DNA of 64,000 nt from Chimonanthus salicifolius (Eukaryota > Streptophyta > Magnoliopsida > Laurales > Calycanthaceae). The stretch's first letter is position 1. Each line of letters begins with the position of its first letter. The notes under the pieces are model-generated. The model was not told where the DNA came from and made no database searches. It saw only the letters and a program-made list of their open reading frames with translations. Both the position numbers and the translations under genes were made by a program. The stretch lies in the NCBI GenBank assembly GCA_013350335.1, contig CM023532.1, positions 88,973,383 to 89,037,382 of the forward strand, given 5' to 3'. Below, piece by piece: positions 11,198-21,935 of this stretch.

Positions 11198-11734
11198 CTA
11201 GTCTTCCGTAGAAGATTCCGCATCATTAGCGAACTTGAAACGGTTATCAGGACACATCATCGCCGTGTGCCCCAATACTTCACATGTCATGCAGGGTATT
11301 AATCCAGGTCCTCCGATATAAGGACAATTAGTCCTCGCCTCTCCATGCCCGTGCAGTCCACAAACCGGACAGACAACTTCTAATGGATGAGGACAATACA
11401 AACTGTTGTGATCGTCCTGATTACACAACTCACAGGTATCCTAGGGATCTACCTCCCCCGCCGATTCCAATATTATAGGAAAGTCTTCCATAGGATCCTC
11501 ATAAAAGAAAAATCCCAGATCCTCCTCTTCTTCCTCAGGAGGTTCCACCATCCCAGGAATGTCATCCATCAAATCCTCTGCAACAGGTGCTAAGTCCATC
11601 TCATCCTCTTCAGGAGGTCCCTCCTGAAGGCCTACTTGAGTTTCTACGTTGGTGTTGATAGAAGCAGACACCAAGTCTATGGGATGGCTAGGAGTTCCAC
11701 TGTGCCATTCCGAGCACTCCACATTACTCGACAT
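11198..11734 (-). pseudogene. Small acidic three-zinc-knuckle protein, element 1 copy (internal stop)
   Basis: One reading frame of 178 codons is interrupted by a single TAG at 11441-11443 (codon 98). Before the stop are MSSN, a TPSHPIDLVSAS motif and a strongly acidic stretch (Asp/Glu-rich, residues about 43-75). After it come three cysteine motifs: CELCNQDDHNSLYC (CX2CX4HX4C), CPVCGLHGHGEARTNC (CX2CX4HX6C) and CMTCEVLGHTAMMC (CX2CX4HX4C), then a short acidic tail. Zinc knuckles of this type are nucleic-acid binding in retroelement Gag proteins, but there is no capsid domain. Homologues sit at the same place in element 2 (34910-35386, intact) and element 3 (56778-57231, broken). The stop in such a young insertion implies that the copy was supplied in trans, or that the stop is read through. 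Confidence 0.75.
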
Positions 11735-12165
11735 ATCTGTACCATATCAGTCGAACACAAGAATATTTAACAACAATTCTAAATAAACCAACCTTGGTTT
11801 TCAGGGGAATCTGATCATGCATAAAGTCATGTACTTTGTTTGGGAAAATTACGAAATCATCACTCTTTGTGTTCTTTTGTTTCAGGGGAAATCTCTAATT
11901 TCCTAATGTTTGTTTCTCAGTGTGGGAGTTTCAGGGAAGTACATCCTACTTTGCTATGTTTGATATGTCCAGTTATGATGACTGTACTTTACTTTGCTAT
12001 CTTTCATTGTCGTTCTCAGATTGATTGTTCAGTCCGAGTCACTCGAAGTAAATTAATCCGGCCCCCAGTCAGCGGACTCCGAAGAGTCGGTCAGTTGGGA
12101 TTCTTATCCGTCGGTGAGACATGAAACCGTCTTAATCTTACTTCGATGATTCAACTTCCCGTTTC
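11735..12165 (-). other. 5' leader of element 1
   Basis: No ORF of note is present. It contains repeated 'tttcaggggaa' or 'ttcccctgaaa' words and a 'cggactccgaagagtcggtc' block that recurs at 35865, 57770 and (opposite strand) 63125. The leader is therefore shared between the non-autonomous elements and the gag-bearing element 4, as expected if it holds packaging or dimerisation signals. Confidence 0.6.
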
Positions 12166-12177
12166 GCTCTGATACCA
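12166..12177 (-). promoter_or_regulatory. Primer-binding site, element 1 (initiator tRNA-Met)
   Basis: On the minus strand it reads TGGTATCAGAGC, complementary to the 3' end of plant initiator tRNA-Met, two bases inside the 5' LTR boundary (LTR end TTACA, then GT). It fixes the element's orientation. Confidence 0.9.
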
Positions 12178-12179
12178 AC

Positions 12180-15100
12180 TGTAACGCCCCGCCCTCTCCG
12201 AGAATTTCAGAGTCTAATTTTTTTTTTTAAATAAACATCGGAAGAGAGCGGGCGGCGTCACGACGCGAGTTAAGTTCAGACTACCCAAGTCTGAACCTTA
12301 ACTGGCCACCCATGTGTACATGAAATAGACCATGATAGTGAATCACACATGGAACTAACATCAACATGCGGAATAATCTCGATAATTGCGGAATAGAAAG
12401 ACGAGATAGCAAGTAACAGTCTTAAATATTAACTAACATAGATCAACCATCCACATATTATTATCCTAATCAAACCATAGCAAATAACGAATTATTACAT
12501 GTCCAACAATAGTATTCAAATGACAGTAATATAACGTAATCCAAATCCATTATTAAAGCACTTAGGCTCAGCTCCCCTCTTGGTCAATGACCTTTCCTTT
12601 CCCCTTGCTTGTGCCTGCAATCTCCTCTGAGGATAGAATTAGGGCGTTAGATCAACGCGCCCAGTAGGTTCCCGAATCAGGGCTACCACATGTTAGCATA
12701 TAAAACATGCATATACATATCATATTACATGATCATCAAAAACAGGTAAAACAATGCTATGAAATATGCACATGCAATGAGCATCCCCCATCATGTACTT
12801 TCATAGCCATCACTTGACGTGCCTCGCACCGACAAGGTAAATTACAACACACCTTCATCTCTTCTATAAGCGATGTACATGTAATGAGCAACCCCCATCA
12901 TGTACCATCGTATCCATCACTGTAGAACTTCATTCATTATCCCATGACTATGCATGAGATGCCAATGCCTGTATGCCATTTGTTAATGCATAATATATCA
13001 TTTGAAACACATATGTTAAAACAAGAGTATCATAAGAAATATTGGGTAAAAACTGTGGTTACAAGTAGGTAGGAAACCTACTGAAAATTTGCTTCGGTGT
13101 TTGTTCTTTTTCACTTGATCACGACTTGCCCGCCGTTCACGATCCGTTACCTTGTCATGTAACAATAAGTAAATCATACTAATAATTAAATATCCACTCT
13201 CATATAAGACCCAAACATCTTGTGGGATTCTTCATTCGTCAACTTTAATCTCCAAACTTATCAAATAATCATTGATTGGGTTCGGCCATACTACTTGGCC
13301 GAACCACATCCTATGGGTTTTTATCCCACTTTCCATCATCATCAATGGTTGATTACATAGTCCATAGTTATCATGTATGTCTCCTTAATTAAAACAACCA
13401 TGAGTTCCCATTCAAAACAGCCCATTTATTTCAAAACAGCCCCATGGGGTTCGGCCATACTCATAGCCGAACCCTAGGGTTCACTTGATCCAACCAACAC
13501 CATGATCACTCAGGGTCTAATCATGCTAAACCAACCATGAATTAAACATGGTTCAGCCGCATATTAACCCACCAAAACAGTAACATATTAATCCATTTAT
13601 TACCATAAAAACACCATATCTTCATATGGTTTTTAACTCACCAAACACATGAAAGACTTACATGGGGTTCGGCCATCCAAGGAGGCCGAACCCTAAGTCC
13701 ATGTTTTGGTCTTTCATACATATTTTTGGTGTCACTTATTCATATAAAATCAGCACATCATTGCTGCACTTTAACCTCTCAAAACCATCTAATTATTTTG
13801 TCCAAATAACCATCATACCTCATGGGATTCGGCCATCCAAGATGGCCAATCCCCATGGTCCATTTTTCCAGTTTTAATCTACTGTTTTAGATCAGTAACT
13901 TAACCATAACATTACCATGGTTCAGCCATATATTGGCCAACCAAAATCAGTACATAATCTTCATGTAAATCACATAAAAACTCCATGATAATGTATGGTT
14001 TTTATCTCTCAAAACCATCACCATTAACCACAAAATGATCACACCATTGCATAAACAGTATATTAATATCAAGTTTTAACTCTCAAAAAAAATCATCCAA
14101 AACAGTCCATAAAAAGTCTATGGTTTACATGTTTTTCCAACATGAAACCAACATTCTTTTACATGGGGTTCGGCCCTCTATGTTGGCCGAACCCAATGGT
14201 TATGTTTGCTGTTTTTAAACCTCAATCATCATGTAATTAACAGCGTATTAACATCAGGTTTTAACTTTAAAAGAAACTATCCAAAAATTAGCCCAATTTC
14301 ATAGGGTTTGGCCATGCTCATTGGCCGAACACCATGAAATTGGCTTTGAACATTTAACCCTTTATCTTGGGTTTGAAACCAACACCCAAATCCATGTTTT
14401 TAACCTCCTTAAAACATGCATTCCAAATCCAACAATAACATCTAATATCAGTCCCAAATCATATGGTTTTAATTTCCAAAAAATATCAAAAACAACCATT
14501 TGTTTCCATGGGGTTCGGCCATGCTAAGTGGCCGAACCCAATGGTCCATTTCCTTCTTTTAATCCACTGATTTTAGACCATATAAACTTCAGTCCCTATG
14601 TCATTCAAATCCATGTTTTTAACCATTCTAAAACATGTATTTAAATCTTAAATCAAAACCCAAAAACAGTCCACAAAATCCATGGTTTTCATGTTTCAAA
14701 ACATGAAAACCAAGCCATCTCTTACATGGGGTTCGGCCCTTCATGGTGGCCAAACCCAATGGTTATTTTTACCATTTTAAATCCTCCACTAATCAAGGTT
14801 AAAACCTTGGTGTATTCGGCCATAACCATGGCCAATACACACCACATTTGCTCCATGTTATTATACCAAAATAACAAATAAATACTTACCAAACTTCCAA
14901 TCTTTCTCTTTGCCTTTGGTCCTTGGTTTCTCCCTTTTATTTCTTCCTTTCTTTTGCTGTTTTGTGCTTGATCTACTGGTGCAAACACCTCTGCTATTCC
15001 AGTTAGGAAAAACGAATTTGAGAGAGGGAGAGAGAGAGAGATGGAAATTCTTGGATTTCCAATGTGAAAAATGGCCAACCTTGTGTGCTTATTGTTTTTG

Positions 15101-16122
15101 TAGTTCAGCCCCCAAAACTCCTCCACTCCTTCATAACTTCTTGCACAAACCAATGGGTATTGGGTGCCATCCAAGGCACCCCTTGGCAGCTACCTATGCA
15201 GCCATTCAAATCCCCAAGCATCTCATCCAATTTCCATGTATTCTCATTTAAAACCCATCATGAAAATCACCAAAACAAGTCCCCAACGTGTGGGACTTGT
15301 TTTGGTTGGTTTAAGACCAGCCAATCTCTTCAAATTCCCTCTCAACTCACTGATTTTACAGCCCCTTGAATTTCCATTTTGACTCACCCAACTCAAGGTA
15401 TTTTTATTCCAACCCAACTCATCACATTTAATGCATTTCATTTAATGCATATGAGTTAACTCACCTTTTGATTTAATTCCAACTCACCTCCATCCCACTC
15501 AACTGATTTGAATCGTGTTTGAGCTCCCTTGAGGGTTCACACGGTCAACAATAGTCAACTCGACCCGTTGGGTCCACTTTTAGCTCCTTGACCCGTTTTG
15601 ACAACATGACCCATTTATGGTATTTTGGTCATTTCTAATTGGTTTTTACATATGGATCAAGCCTACCCATTTTTCCTCCACTTGATTTCCAATCAAATAG
15701 ACTTAACCCCTTTTAATTTAAAATCACAAAACGGTCCAATAACCCAACAAGACCCGATGGGCCCCATTTGGGCCCTTTGACCCATTTAGCCATTTTTGAC
15801 CCAAATGATGAAAATTACCCAACCAATCAAACTTAACATTCATAATGTGCTCATATGATTTTATTTTGAGCAATGGGCCCCACTATTTCCTTACTTAACA
15901 TCACAAAATAATTAATTTAACAACTCAGGGGCATTTTGGTAATTTTCCACTTCATTGAGAAATTACCCAACCAATCAAACTTGACATTTATAATGTGCTC
16001 ATATGACCTTAATTTGAGCAATGGGCCCCACCATTTCCTTATTTACAATCATATTTATTGAATTCACCAATCTAGGGGCATTTTCGTAAATATTCATCTT
16101 ATTGAGAAATCGGGGTGTTACA
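12180..16122 (-). repeat. Element 1 right LTR (5' LTR in sense)
   Basis: This is a direct copy of 5605-9547 at offset 6,575, with the same length and nearly no differences. It is adjacent to the primer-binding site. All sub-features recur: hairpin array at 13277-14840, splice-donor-like site at 14883-14890, GA tract near 15023-15041. Confidence 0.95.
13277..14840. repeat. Hairpin array in element 1 right LTR
   Basis: Identical to the left-LTR array at offset 6,575, so it duplicates by LTR synthesis and adds no independent evidence of structural conservation. Confidence 0.9.
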
Positions 16123-16189
16123 TTGGGTGACTAGGGTGGCTCTATGTATGGAAGAAATGGTAGAATGGAAGGTATATTGTCACTCTACC

Positions 16190-17153
16190 ATGCTTCCGGA
16201 TCTACATATCTGGTAAAATCCCATGGATTATTCATATCATACGAGGGAAAGTCCTGGATAGGGTTTACCTCATTGTTCCCATCAACATTTAAGTTCTTTC
16301 CACCAATGGTCAGACTCTACTCACCATGGTTACAACGATTGGGATTAATGAAAGTTCTGGAACAGAAATTGCCATCACTTCACTAACCCTCTTGTCGTTC
16401 ATAATGGATTGATTACCGACACAAGATTCACAACCTAGGGACTCTATTCTAACCAAACGATTGGTCGAATCGCACCTCCAAACACTCATTTTCACACACA
16501 AGGACAAACAAGACCAAACAAATTACACACAATAAATGACCTAATTCTGAAAAACAAAAAAAATGAATTCACATATTTGGTAATCGTTGAGCACATCAGG
16601 GTGGGAAGACATTTTTTTTCCCAGTGGCAGCATTGAATAAGTAAGTGAGCATGTGACTGTTGAGATCACCTCTATTGCCGTACCTAGGATACACATTTGA
16701 ACAGAAGAGCAAATGTAGAATCCTGTACTCAGGAAACATGTTTCCACCCTTTAGCCAAGTTTGATTTCTCCACTCAACCTTCTTTTTTCCACCAGATTTT
16801 TTTTACAAACTTTTGTCTATCCTTCATTTCAATGAATTTGGGGACTTCTGGAAGATAACCATCTTCAAAAATTGGTAATCCAATTAGCTCAGACACTAGT
16901 TGTGGTGTAACCACTTTTGAATCCCCATTTTGAAATTTAATTTCAAAGCAATTGTCCTGTGGGTGTCTCTTAGAAGAGCAGTACATCCTCGTGGCGACTG
17001 TAGGGTGTATCTTTCCACCCTAGTCCAACAACTTCTCCCAACCCAATCTTTTGATGTGGCGAAGGGCTTTACATTTGGCCAAGTCCTTTGCACAACTTTT
17101 CTTCTCAATATTCAAATTTTTGAAAGAAGCGTAGGGCACTAGAGGTTTGAGCA
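16190..17153 (-). pseudogene. C-terminal part of a 'putative plant transposon protein'-type ORF (Tat/Athila-like relic)
   Basis: On the minus strand from 17142 the frame reads through IKRLGGEKLLD and a stop, then FEIKFQNGDSKVVTP, LVSELIGLP and FVKKIWWKKEG. After a frameshift it continues as FPEYRILHLLFCSNVYPRYG and YLFNAATGKK (about 16720-16600). It ends near 16190 with NPWDFTRYVDPEAW and a stop. The order 'GW-like, xxxELxGLP, W, R-I-L-H-L-L, P-R-x-G' resembles the plant-restricted domain called putative plant transposon protein, found in extra ORFs of Tat/Athila elements. At least one stop and one frameshift break it. Its N-terminal half appears to be at 19060-19528. I am confident it is a relic and less sure of the family. 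Confidence 0.55.
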
Positions 17154-17194
17154 AGGTGAAAGTTCCCTTTACACCGTGCTGGAACAACCTGATT

Positions 17195-19070
17195 GACCCT
17201 AGAGAGCCCGGGGGGGGGGGGGGGGGGGGGGGGTTTGGGTTGTGAATACGTCAATCCCATTTTTCATAGTGTTTACAAATTTCTTGATAGTTAAAAGTGC
17301 ATCGGAACATTCATTAAGAGATTTGTTTAGTGTGATAGATTTATTAAGCAATCACACTAAGATTATGACCCTTAACATATTGTTTGATTATCGATGCTTG
17401 TAGACAATGTATAAAATAAGATAATCAATATGCAAAGCCATGTGTGTTAAGGAGAGTAATTGAATACAAAATACAAACACACAAAGATCAAAACACCATA
17501 AGACCATTTTAAAGTGGTTCGGTTAGCCAACCTACACCCACTGTTAGGACTTGCTCAACCTTGAGCTATCCCCAAAATCCAGTAAGTGGGGACTTACACC
17601 CTCACAATTAAAGTAGGAATTCTACCTCACTCAATTGCCTGTAAATTTCACCCACCACTTTCGAATAAGAATTCCGCTTATCCATTTGGCTGGGAATTCC
17701 ACCACCACTGTGCCGGAGACAACGCTCTAGATTTTTATAGTGGTTTTGGAACCAAGCTTCCTTAATCCACTTTCGGAACAAAGGTTTTAGAATAAAATAA
17801 AAACCAAGAAGGACTTGGCTTTAAAGCTCTTTCTCTTGATGTGTGCTTCTTTAAGATCCTACCCAATGTATGACGACGTTCCACCTCGTAGCCGCCGTTT
17901 AGCAATCACAATGTGACAAGGAAACTGGTTTTACCAAAGTTTCCTAGATATGATCCTTTGTTTCTTCTCTCTTTCTCACTTTCAAACTCAATCCTTAGAT
18001 TGGTTGTTTATGAGTTTTCATCCTTCCGCTCTCTCTCTCACAACTCAATCCATCTGATTGGTGTATTTGATTCCCCAAGTGTACGCACGAGAGAGAGAGT
18101 GATCCTTCTATTGGCCCTTGTTAAGCTCACTGATAAAGATGAGGGTCCAACAGATCCTGCAAAGGGATACCAACTGGTTGTATAAGATTGGTTTATATAG
18201 CGAAGGAAACCAGTTATAGTAACGGTAATGTACCGATAGGTCTGTTTCACCGAGGGGTCAGTGACTAGAAATGTTACCGTTACAATCCCGACCGTTGTGC
18301 ATTAAGTGCACTCCAAAGGTAATATTCTTTCTTGGCCGACATGTCGTTGTCATCGATGGGTCGACATTTATGGCACCGAGAGGTCGGTCCATACTAGAGG
18401 CTGGTTCTGATGCAAAGCATGCTTGACAGTAGTTTCAACACTTTGAAACCTATTACCCAGAACGACCTGTCGCCTTTTACCGAGGGGTCGGTCCTAGTAC
18501 TCTCGATCAGTCTTTCATTGCCGATATGTCTGTTTCTTCAAGAGTCCACATGAGTTCAAGATCTTGATTGAGGAGTCGTTGACCACGAGGGGTCGTTTTA
18601 GCCTTTCACTAAGGGGTCGGTGCATACGAGACTCTCGATCAGAGGCATACCTAGAATGACAGTTCAATGTCCCAGAACCTATGTGAATCTGGACACCAGT
18701 CCTTGACCATGATGGGTCAATCCTGTCCCTACCGAGGGTACGGTGAGAACGACTGGTCAAGCTGACAATTAAACAAAATACATATTTCCAAGTTGGGTTC
18801 AAACTCACTGTCAAACTTCGTCACTTACGTTTTTTATGATTTATCCATTTGTTCTTCTAAGCCTAGAAGACCTCTCTAAGGTGTGGGTACCACCTAAAAT
18901 CATCAATGGCCATATTACCTATTTTGTGATTGCCATAATGATGAATTTCAATCCGGTGGAGTATGATCTTTACTCTTGATCATCTTGCGTCTACAAGCTT
19001 CTAGAAAATGCTTTTTTCCGAGTCATGGAATTGACAAACTTAGGGACTTGGCCAAGCCGATGCACTAACA
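17195..19070 (+). repeat. Copia-like LTR arm (left), inserted in the relic ORF
   Basis: It begins with 'ccctagagagcccggggg', similar to the 'TAGAGGGGGGG(TGAATA)' word in many plant Copia LTRs, and contains 'gtggttcggttagccaacct' near 17514, another common Copia LTR word. From about 17860 to 19070 it is reverse-complementary to 21936-23119. It carries repeated 'accgaggggtcggt' words (near 18249, 18374, 18480, 18586, 18609). It splits the minus-strand relic ORF between 19060 and 17153. Confidence 0.6.
17210..17233 (+). repeat. Poly-G run, 24 bases
   Basis: Twenty-four uninterrupted G residues. A short G run is normal at this place in Copia LTRs; the length may be real slippage or an assembly artefact. 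Confidence 0.8.
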
Positions 19071-19528
19071 AAGGGACCATCTTTGTCTTCACCATCTTCC
19101 TCATCATCATCTTCTTCATCATTTTTTTCTTCTTTTTCCTCATCACTTTCTTCATTATTTCCCTCTTCATTGTCTTCCTCTTCTTCTTCTACCACTTCTT
19201 ATTCTTCTACAATTTCTTCTTCTATAATCTCAGGTTGAGGTCGGGAACAAGGGCCAGATCTAGTTACCTGAAGCTTAGGGGGTCATTCTAAAGGGACTTC
19301 CTCTGAAGTTTGAGCATGGGTAGATGAACTTCCAGATTTGGAAGCCATTTTCTTTAGCTTGGTACCAGTGGTTTTTGACCTTTCGGTAGGAGGATAGTCA
19401 CTTTGAGGGTTATTCCTACTAGAAGGGGCTTCACTGGAACAAGCTATCTTAGTTCTAGCCATTGATTTCAACTTCCCTAACAAGTATTCAAGGAAAATCG
19501 AAATAGGGGAAATCGAAGGCTTATCCAA
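19060..19528 (-). pseudogene. N-terminal part of the relic ORF (basic head and acidic low-complexity region)
   Basis: The minus-strand frame starts near 19462 with MARTKIACSSEAPSS. It then has a Ser/Thr/Lys-rich stretch (SKTTGTKLKKMASKSGSS) and, after a stop near 19283, an almost pure Glu/Asp region (about 19230-19090) encoded by GAA/GAG/GAT repeats. Such heads precede the plant transposon protein domain in related ORFs, and the domain follows at 17153 once the copia-like insert is removed. Stops interrupt it, so it is a pseudogene. MARTK resembles histone H3 only by chance. Confidence 0.45.
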
Positions 19529-19529
19529 C

Positions 19530-20490
19530 AGAAGAAATCACTCGAATTCATGAGAGCAATGAGTCCACACTCCGGAGGAAGATTTTCCAAAGTGGTTTCC
19601 CTACGATATTGGTCAGAGATGGAGGTTCCAAGCACCTAGGGCACGATCGGTCGACGAAAGGGAAGGAGGGTACGAGAGTAGAGAGAGGCGAAAACCCAAA
19701 AACCAGACTGATTTTCGCGAAAGAGTTTTAACTTAAAAACCAAAACTCCGCACGAACGATACATCGTCTAGGACAATCGGTCGTTGGTCCAATCCATCGT
19801 CAAATAACGATGTGCAGCCATGACAGATGAAAATTTTCCATTTTTGGAAATCCTTTTCAGTTTTGAAAACTCCTCTTTGATTTTCAAAAACACATGGCAT
19901 AAACATATTATAAAAGCACAATTATGACACAAAACATCTTGCAAACATTTAATTCAAAATTCACATATGCAAACCAAATGTATTGAATTAAAATGCAAGA
20001 AACAAGTCAACACACCATACATGGTTCAATTGTGTTAACCAAACACATATGTTTAACACATTGAAGCACAAATGTAGGACTTTGAAATCAAATGTCCACT
20101 AATGTATGACTTTCCAAGCAAGACTAGTACTATAGCCAAGAAGAGTATAGTCTAAGCTTGTAGTTGCCTAAAATTTTCATGTCATAGCACAAGGGGATAT
20201 TTGAACTCACATGAACAAGTGAGGTTCAATTGCAATGTTCTTGAGATATACAAGTGAGTCTAAGACCAAGGCAAGGCATGAGTGATGGTCTATCTCTTTG
20301 GCACCCAAATGGTTGAGGTGGGTGATTCATACACATTCCTTTGATAATACCTTTGATGTCACAACCTAGGATTCCTTAACTCCTTCAAAACATTATTCAA
20401 TTGTTTGATCAAGGAGTCTTGCATTTGGTCCACCTTCTTTGGAGGTTTAAGTTTTTGAACCTTAGCTTTAGATGGGTTGATAAAGGCTTA
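19530..20490 (-). other. Noncoding stretch downstream of the copia gag relic
   Basis: I see no ORF with family motifs. The minus-strand frame just after gag reads LKPPKKVDQMQDSLIKQLNN (about 20450-20390) and then decays. No protease, integrase or reverse transcriptase motif is visible, so the pol of this copia relic is missing. Confidence 0.5.
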
Positions 20491-20493
20491 ATC

Positions 20494-21935
20494 CTTCAAG
20501 TGTCTCTTCCTAAGATTGCATTCCATCTTGTAATGCCCAATCTTATGACAATAGAACATTTACCTTTGGGAGCATGAGACACTATCCCTTTAATAAGTAC
20601 TGTATGGTTTATAGATCCTTTGGTTGACATAGATGAACCAAGTCCCGACCTATCACCATAACTTTTACCAAGATTAAGTAATTTTTCATGTTTATGCTCT
20701 CCATGGGTAAATTTATCTTGAAACTTCTCTTTGTGATTTTTCAAGTCTTTTAGTTCAAGAGATAGTTTTCGAACTTCTTCTTCAAAGTGTTTCTTGATGT
20801 CCCACAAATTTTCAACATCTTTTCCATGAATTTATATTTCGTCTTGAAGAGACTTCTCAATTTTTTTTTTTTAACTTTAAAATTTCATCAGGATTTTAAC
20901 TTTGTAGAAATGAGAGTGTCTTCATGTTTCAAATTTTCTATTTTGTTAGAAAGGTTTGAATTTTCAATTTTACCTTTCAAGTTTTTTAGCTAACTTCTCA
21001 CTCTCAAGGTATAATGCATTGAATGATTCTTGAAGATCTTCAACTTCTTCTTCATCATCCTCCATTTCAATTACGGGTGCTTCAAGATCACCCCACTATA
21101 GAGGCTATGAAACCCTTGGATGGTTCAATTTTTTCTTGGGTTTCCTTTCAGAATCACTTTGGATTCAGATGTGTCTTCACAAGTCATATTCATAGCATTC
21201 TTCAATTTTTCCGATGGGCAATCATTTGCAAAATGTCCTTGGCCACTGCAATTGAAACAAGTTCGTTCTTTGGACTTTCTTCTCTTTTTTCCTTACGAGG
21301 TTCGTGTGTTTTAGTCACCTTTTCACTTGATTCACCTTTCTTGATTCTCCTCATTTTGTTCATCCTGCTAAAGTTTTTCAAAAATTTCTTAGCAAACAAG
21401 GCAACTTCTTCACTTGAATCATATTTGTTTTCTGATTATCTTTCTTTTAGCTTTTTAGATTTCAAGGAAGATTTTAATGCAATAGGCTTGTCCTTTGGTG
21501 GTTCAAAATGTAGTTCATAGGTTTGAAGAGAGCCAACAAAATCATCCACATTCATTAGGGCAATATTTCTATGATCCTCCATAGCCACCACCTTGGTCTA
21601 AATCTTTCGGCAAGATTTCTTACAATTTTTGCGCACACCTTATCCTCGGGGATTCTTTCACCAAAAGCCCACGTTGAGTTAACAATGTCACTCAATTTGG
21701 AATATAAATCCATAAAAAATTCATTCTATTGCATCTTAATGCTATCAAATTGAGATTGGAGAATTTGAAGACTTGTTACCCTCTTAACTATTGAGGTACC
21801 TTCATGGGTTCTCTCAAGAATGTCCCATGCTTATTGTGCGGTTTTACATGTCATGATTCTTTTATATTCAGTGGGTGATACGACACAATTTATAGCATTC
21901 AAGGCTCTACCATTAGCAGTGTCTTAGTGCCCTGG
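20494..21935 (-). pseudogene. Decayed Ty1-copia gag (UBN2/Retrotran_gag type)
   Basis: Reading the minus strand from about 21930: ALNAINCVVSPTEYKRIM, AWDILERTHEGTS, LYSKLSDIVNS, FGERIPEDKV, VGSLQTYEL, FAKKFLKNFSRM, a first zinc knuckle CFNCSGQGHFANDCPSEK (near 21240), a coiled-coil-like Glu/Lys stretch (LSLELKDLKNHKEK, about 20760), and a second knuckle CFYCHKIGHYKMEC (near 20540-20515). This order is that of the capsid-nucleocapsid protein of plant Copia elements. Frameshifts and stops (for example in the segment near 21440) break it, and the N-terminus is missing where it meets the arm at 21936. No pol follows. Confidence 0.75.

Larger units (their letters stand above)
5605..16122 (-). mobile_element. 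Element 1: complete young non-autonomous Ty3-gypsy-like element with giant LTRs
   Basis: Two direct 3,943-bp LTRs (5605-9547 and 12180-16122) start TGTAACGCCCC and end GGGGTGTTACA on the plus strand. They are flanked by a perfect 5-bp duplication TTGGG (5600-5604 and 16123-16127). The primer-binding site for initiator tRNA-Met next to the right LTR sets the sense strand as minus. The internal region is only 2,632 bp and contains a zinc-knuckle ORF with one stop, tandem repeats, and a degraded integrase end next to the polypurine tract. There is no capsid, protease, reverse transcriptase or RNase H. By eye I found one difference between the LTRs (near 8231 versus 14806), so the insertion is recent. 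Confidence 0.95.

Noticed and set aside
12166..12177. Fragment of a tRNA gene
   Set aside because: Only the 12-base primer-binding complement is present, at the LTR edge, with no tRNA body.
19025..19291. Phe/Ile-rich membrane-like frame on the plus strand
   Set aside because: It is the complement of the Glu/Asp codon repeats of the minus-strand relic.
19448..19462. MARTK start resembling histone H3
   Set aside because: Only five residues match; the rest is a Ser/Lys head and acidic low-complexity stretch of a transposon ORF relic.
20496..20807. Separate coiled-coil gene on the minus strand
   Set aside because: It is the linker and second zinc knuckle of the copia gag relic, read partly out of frame.
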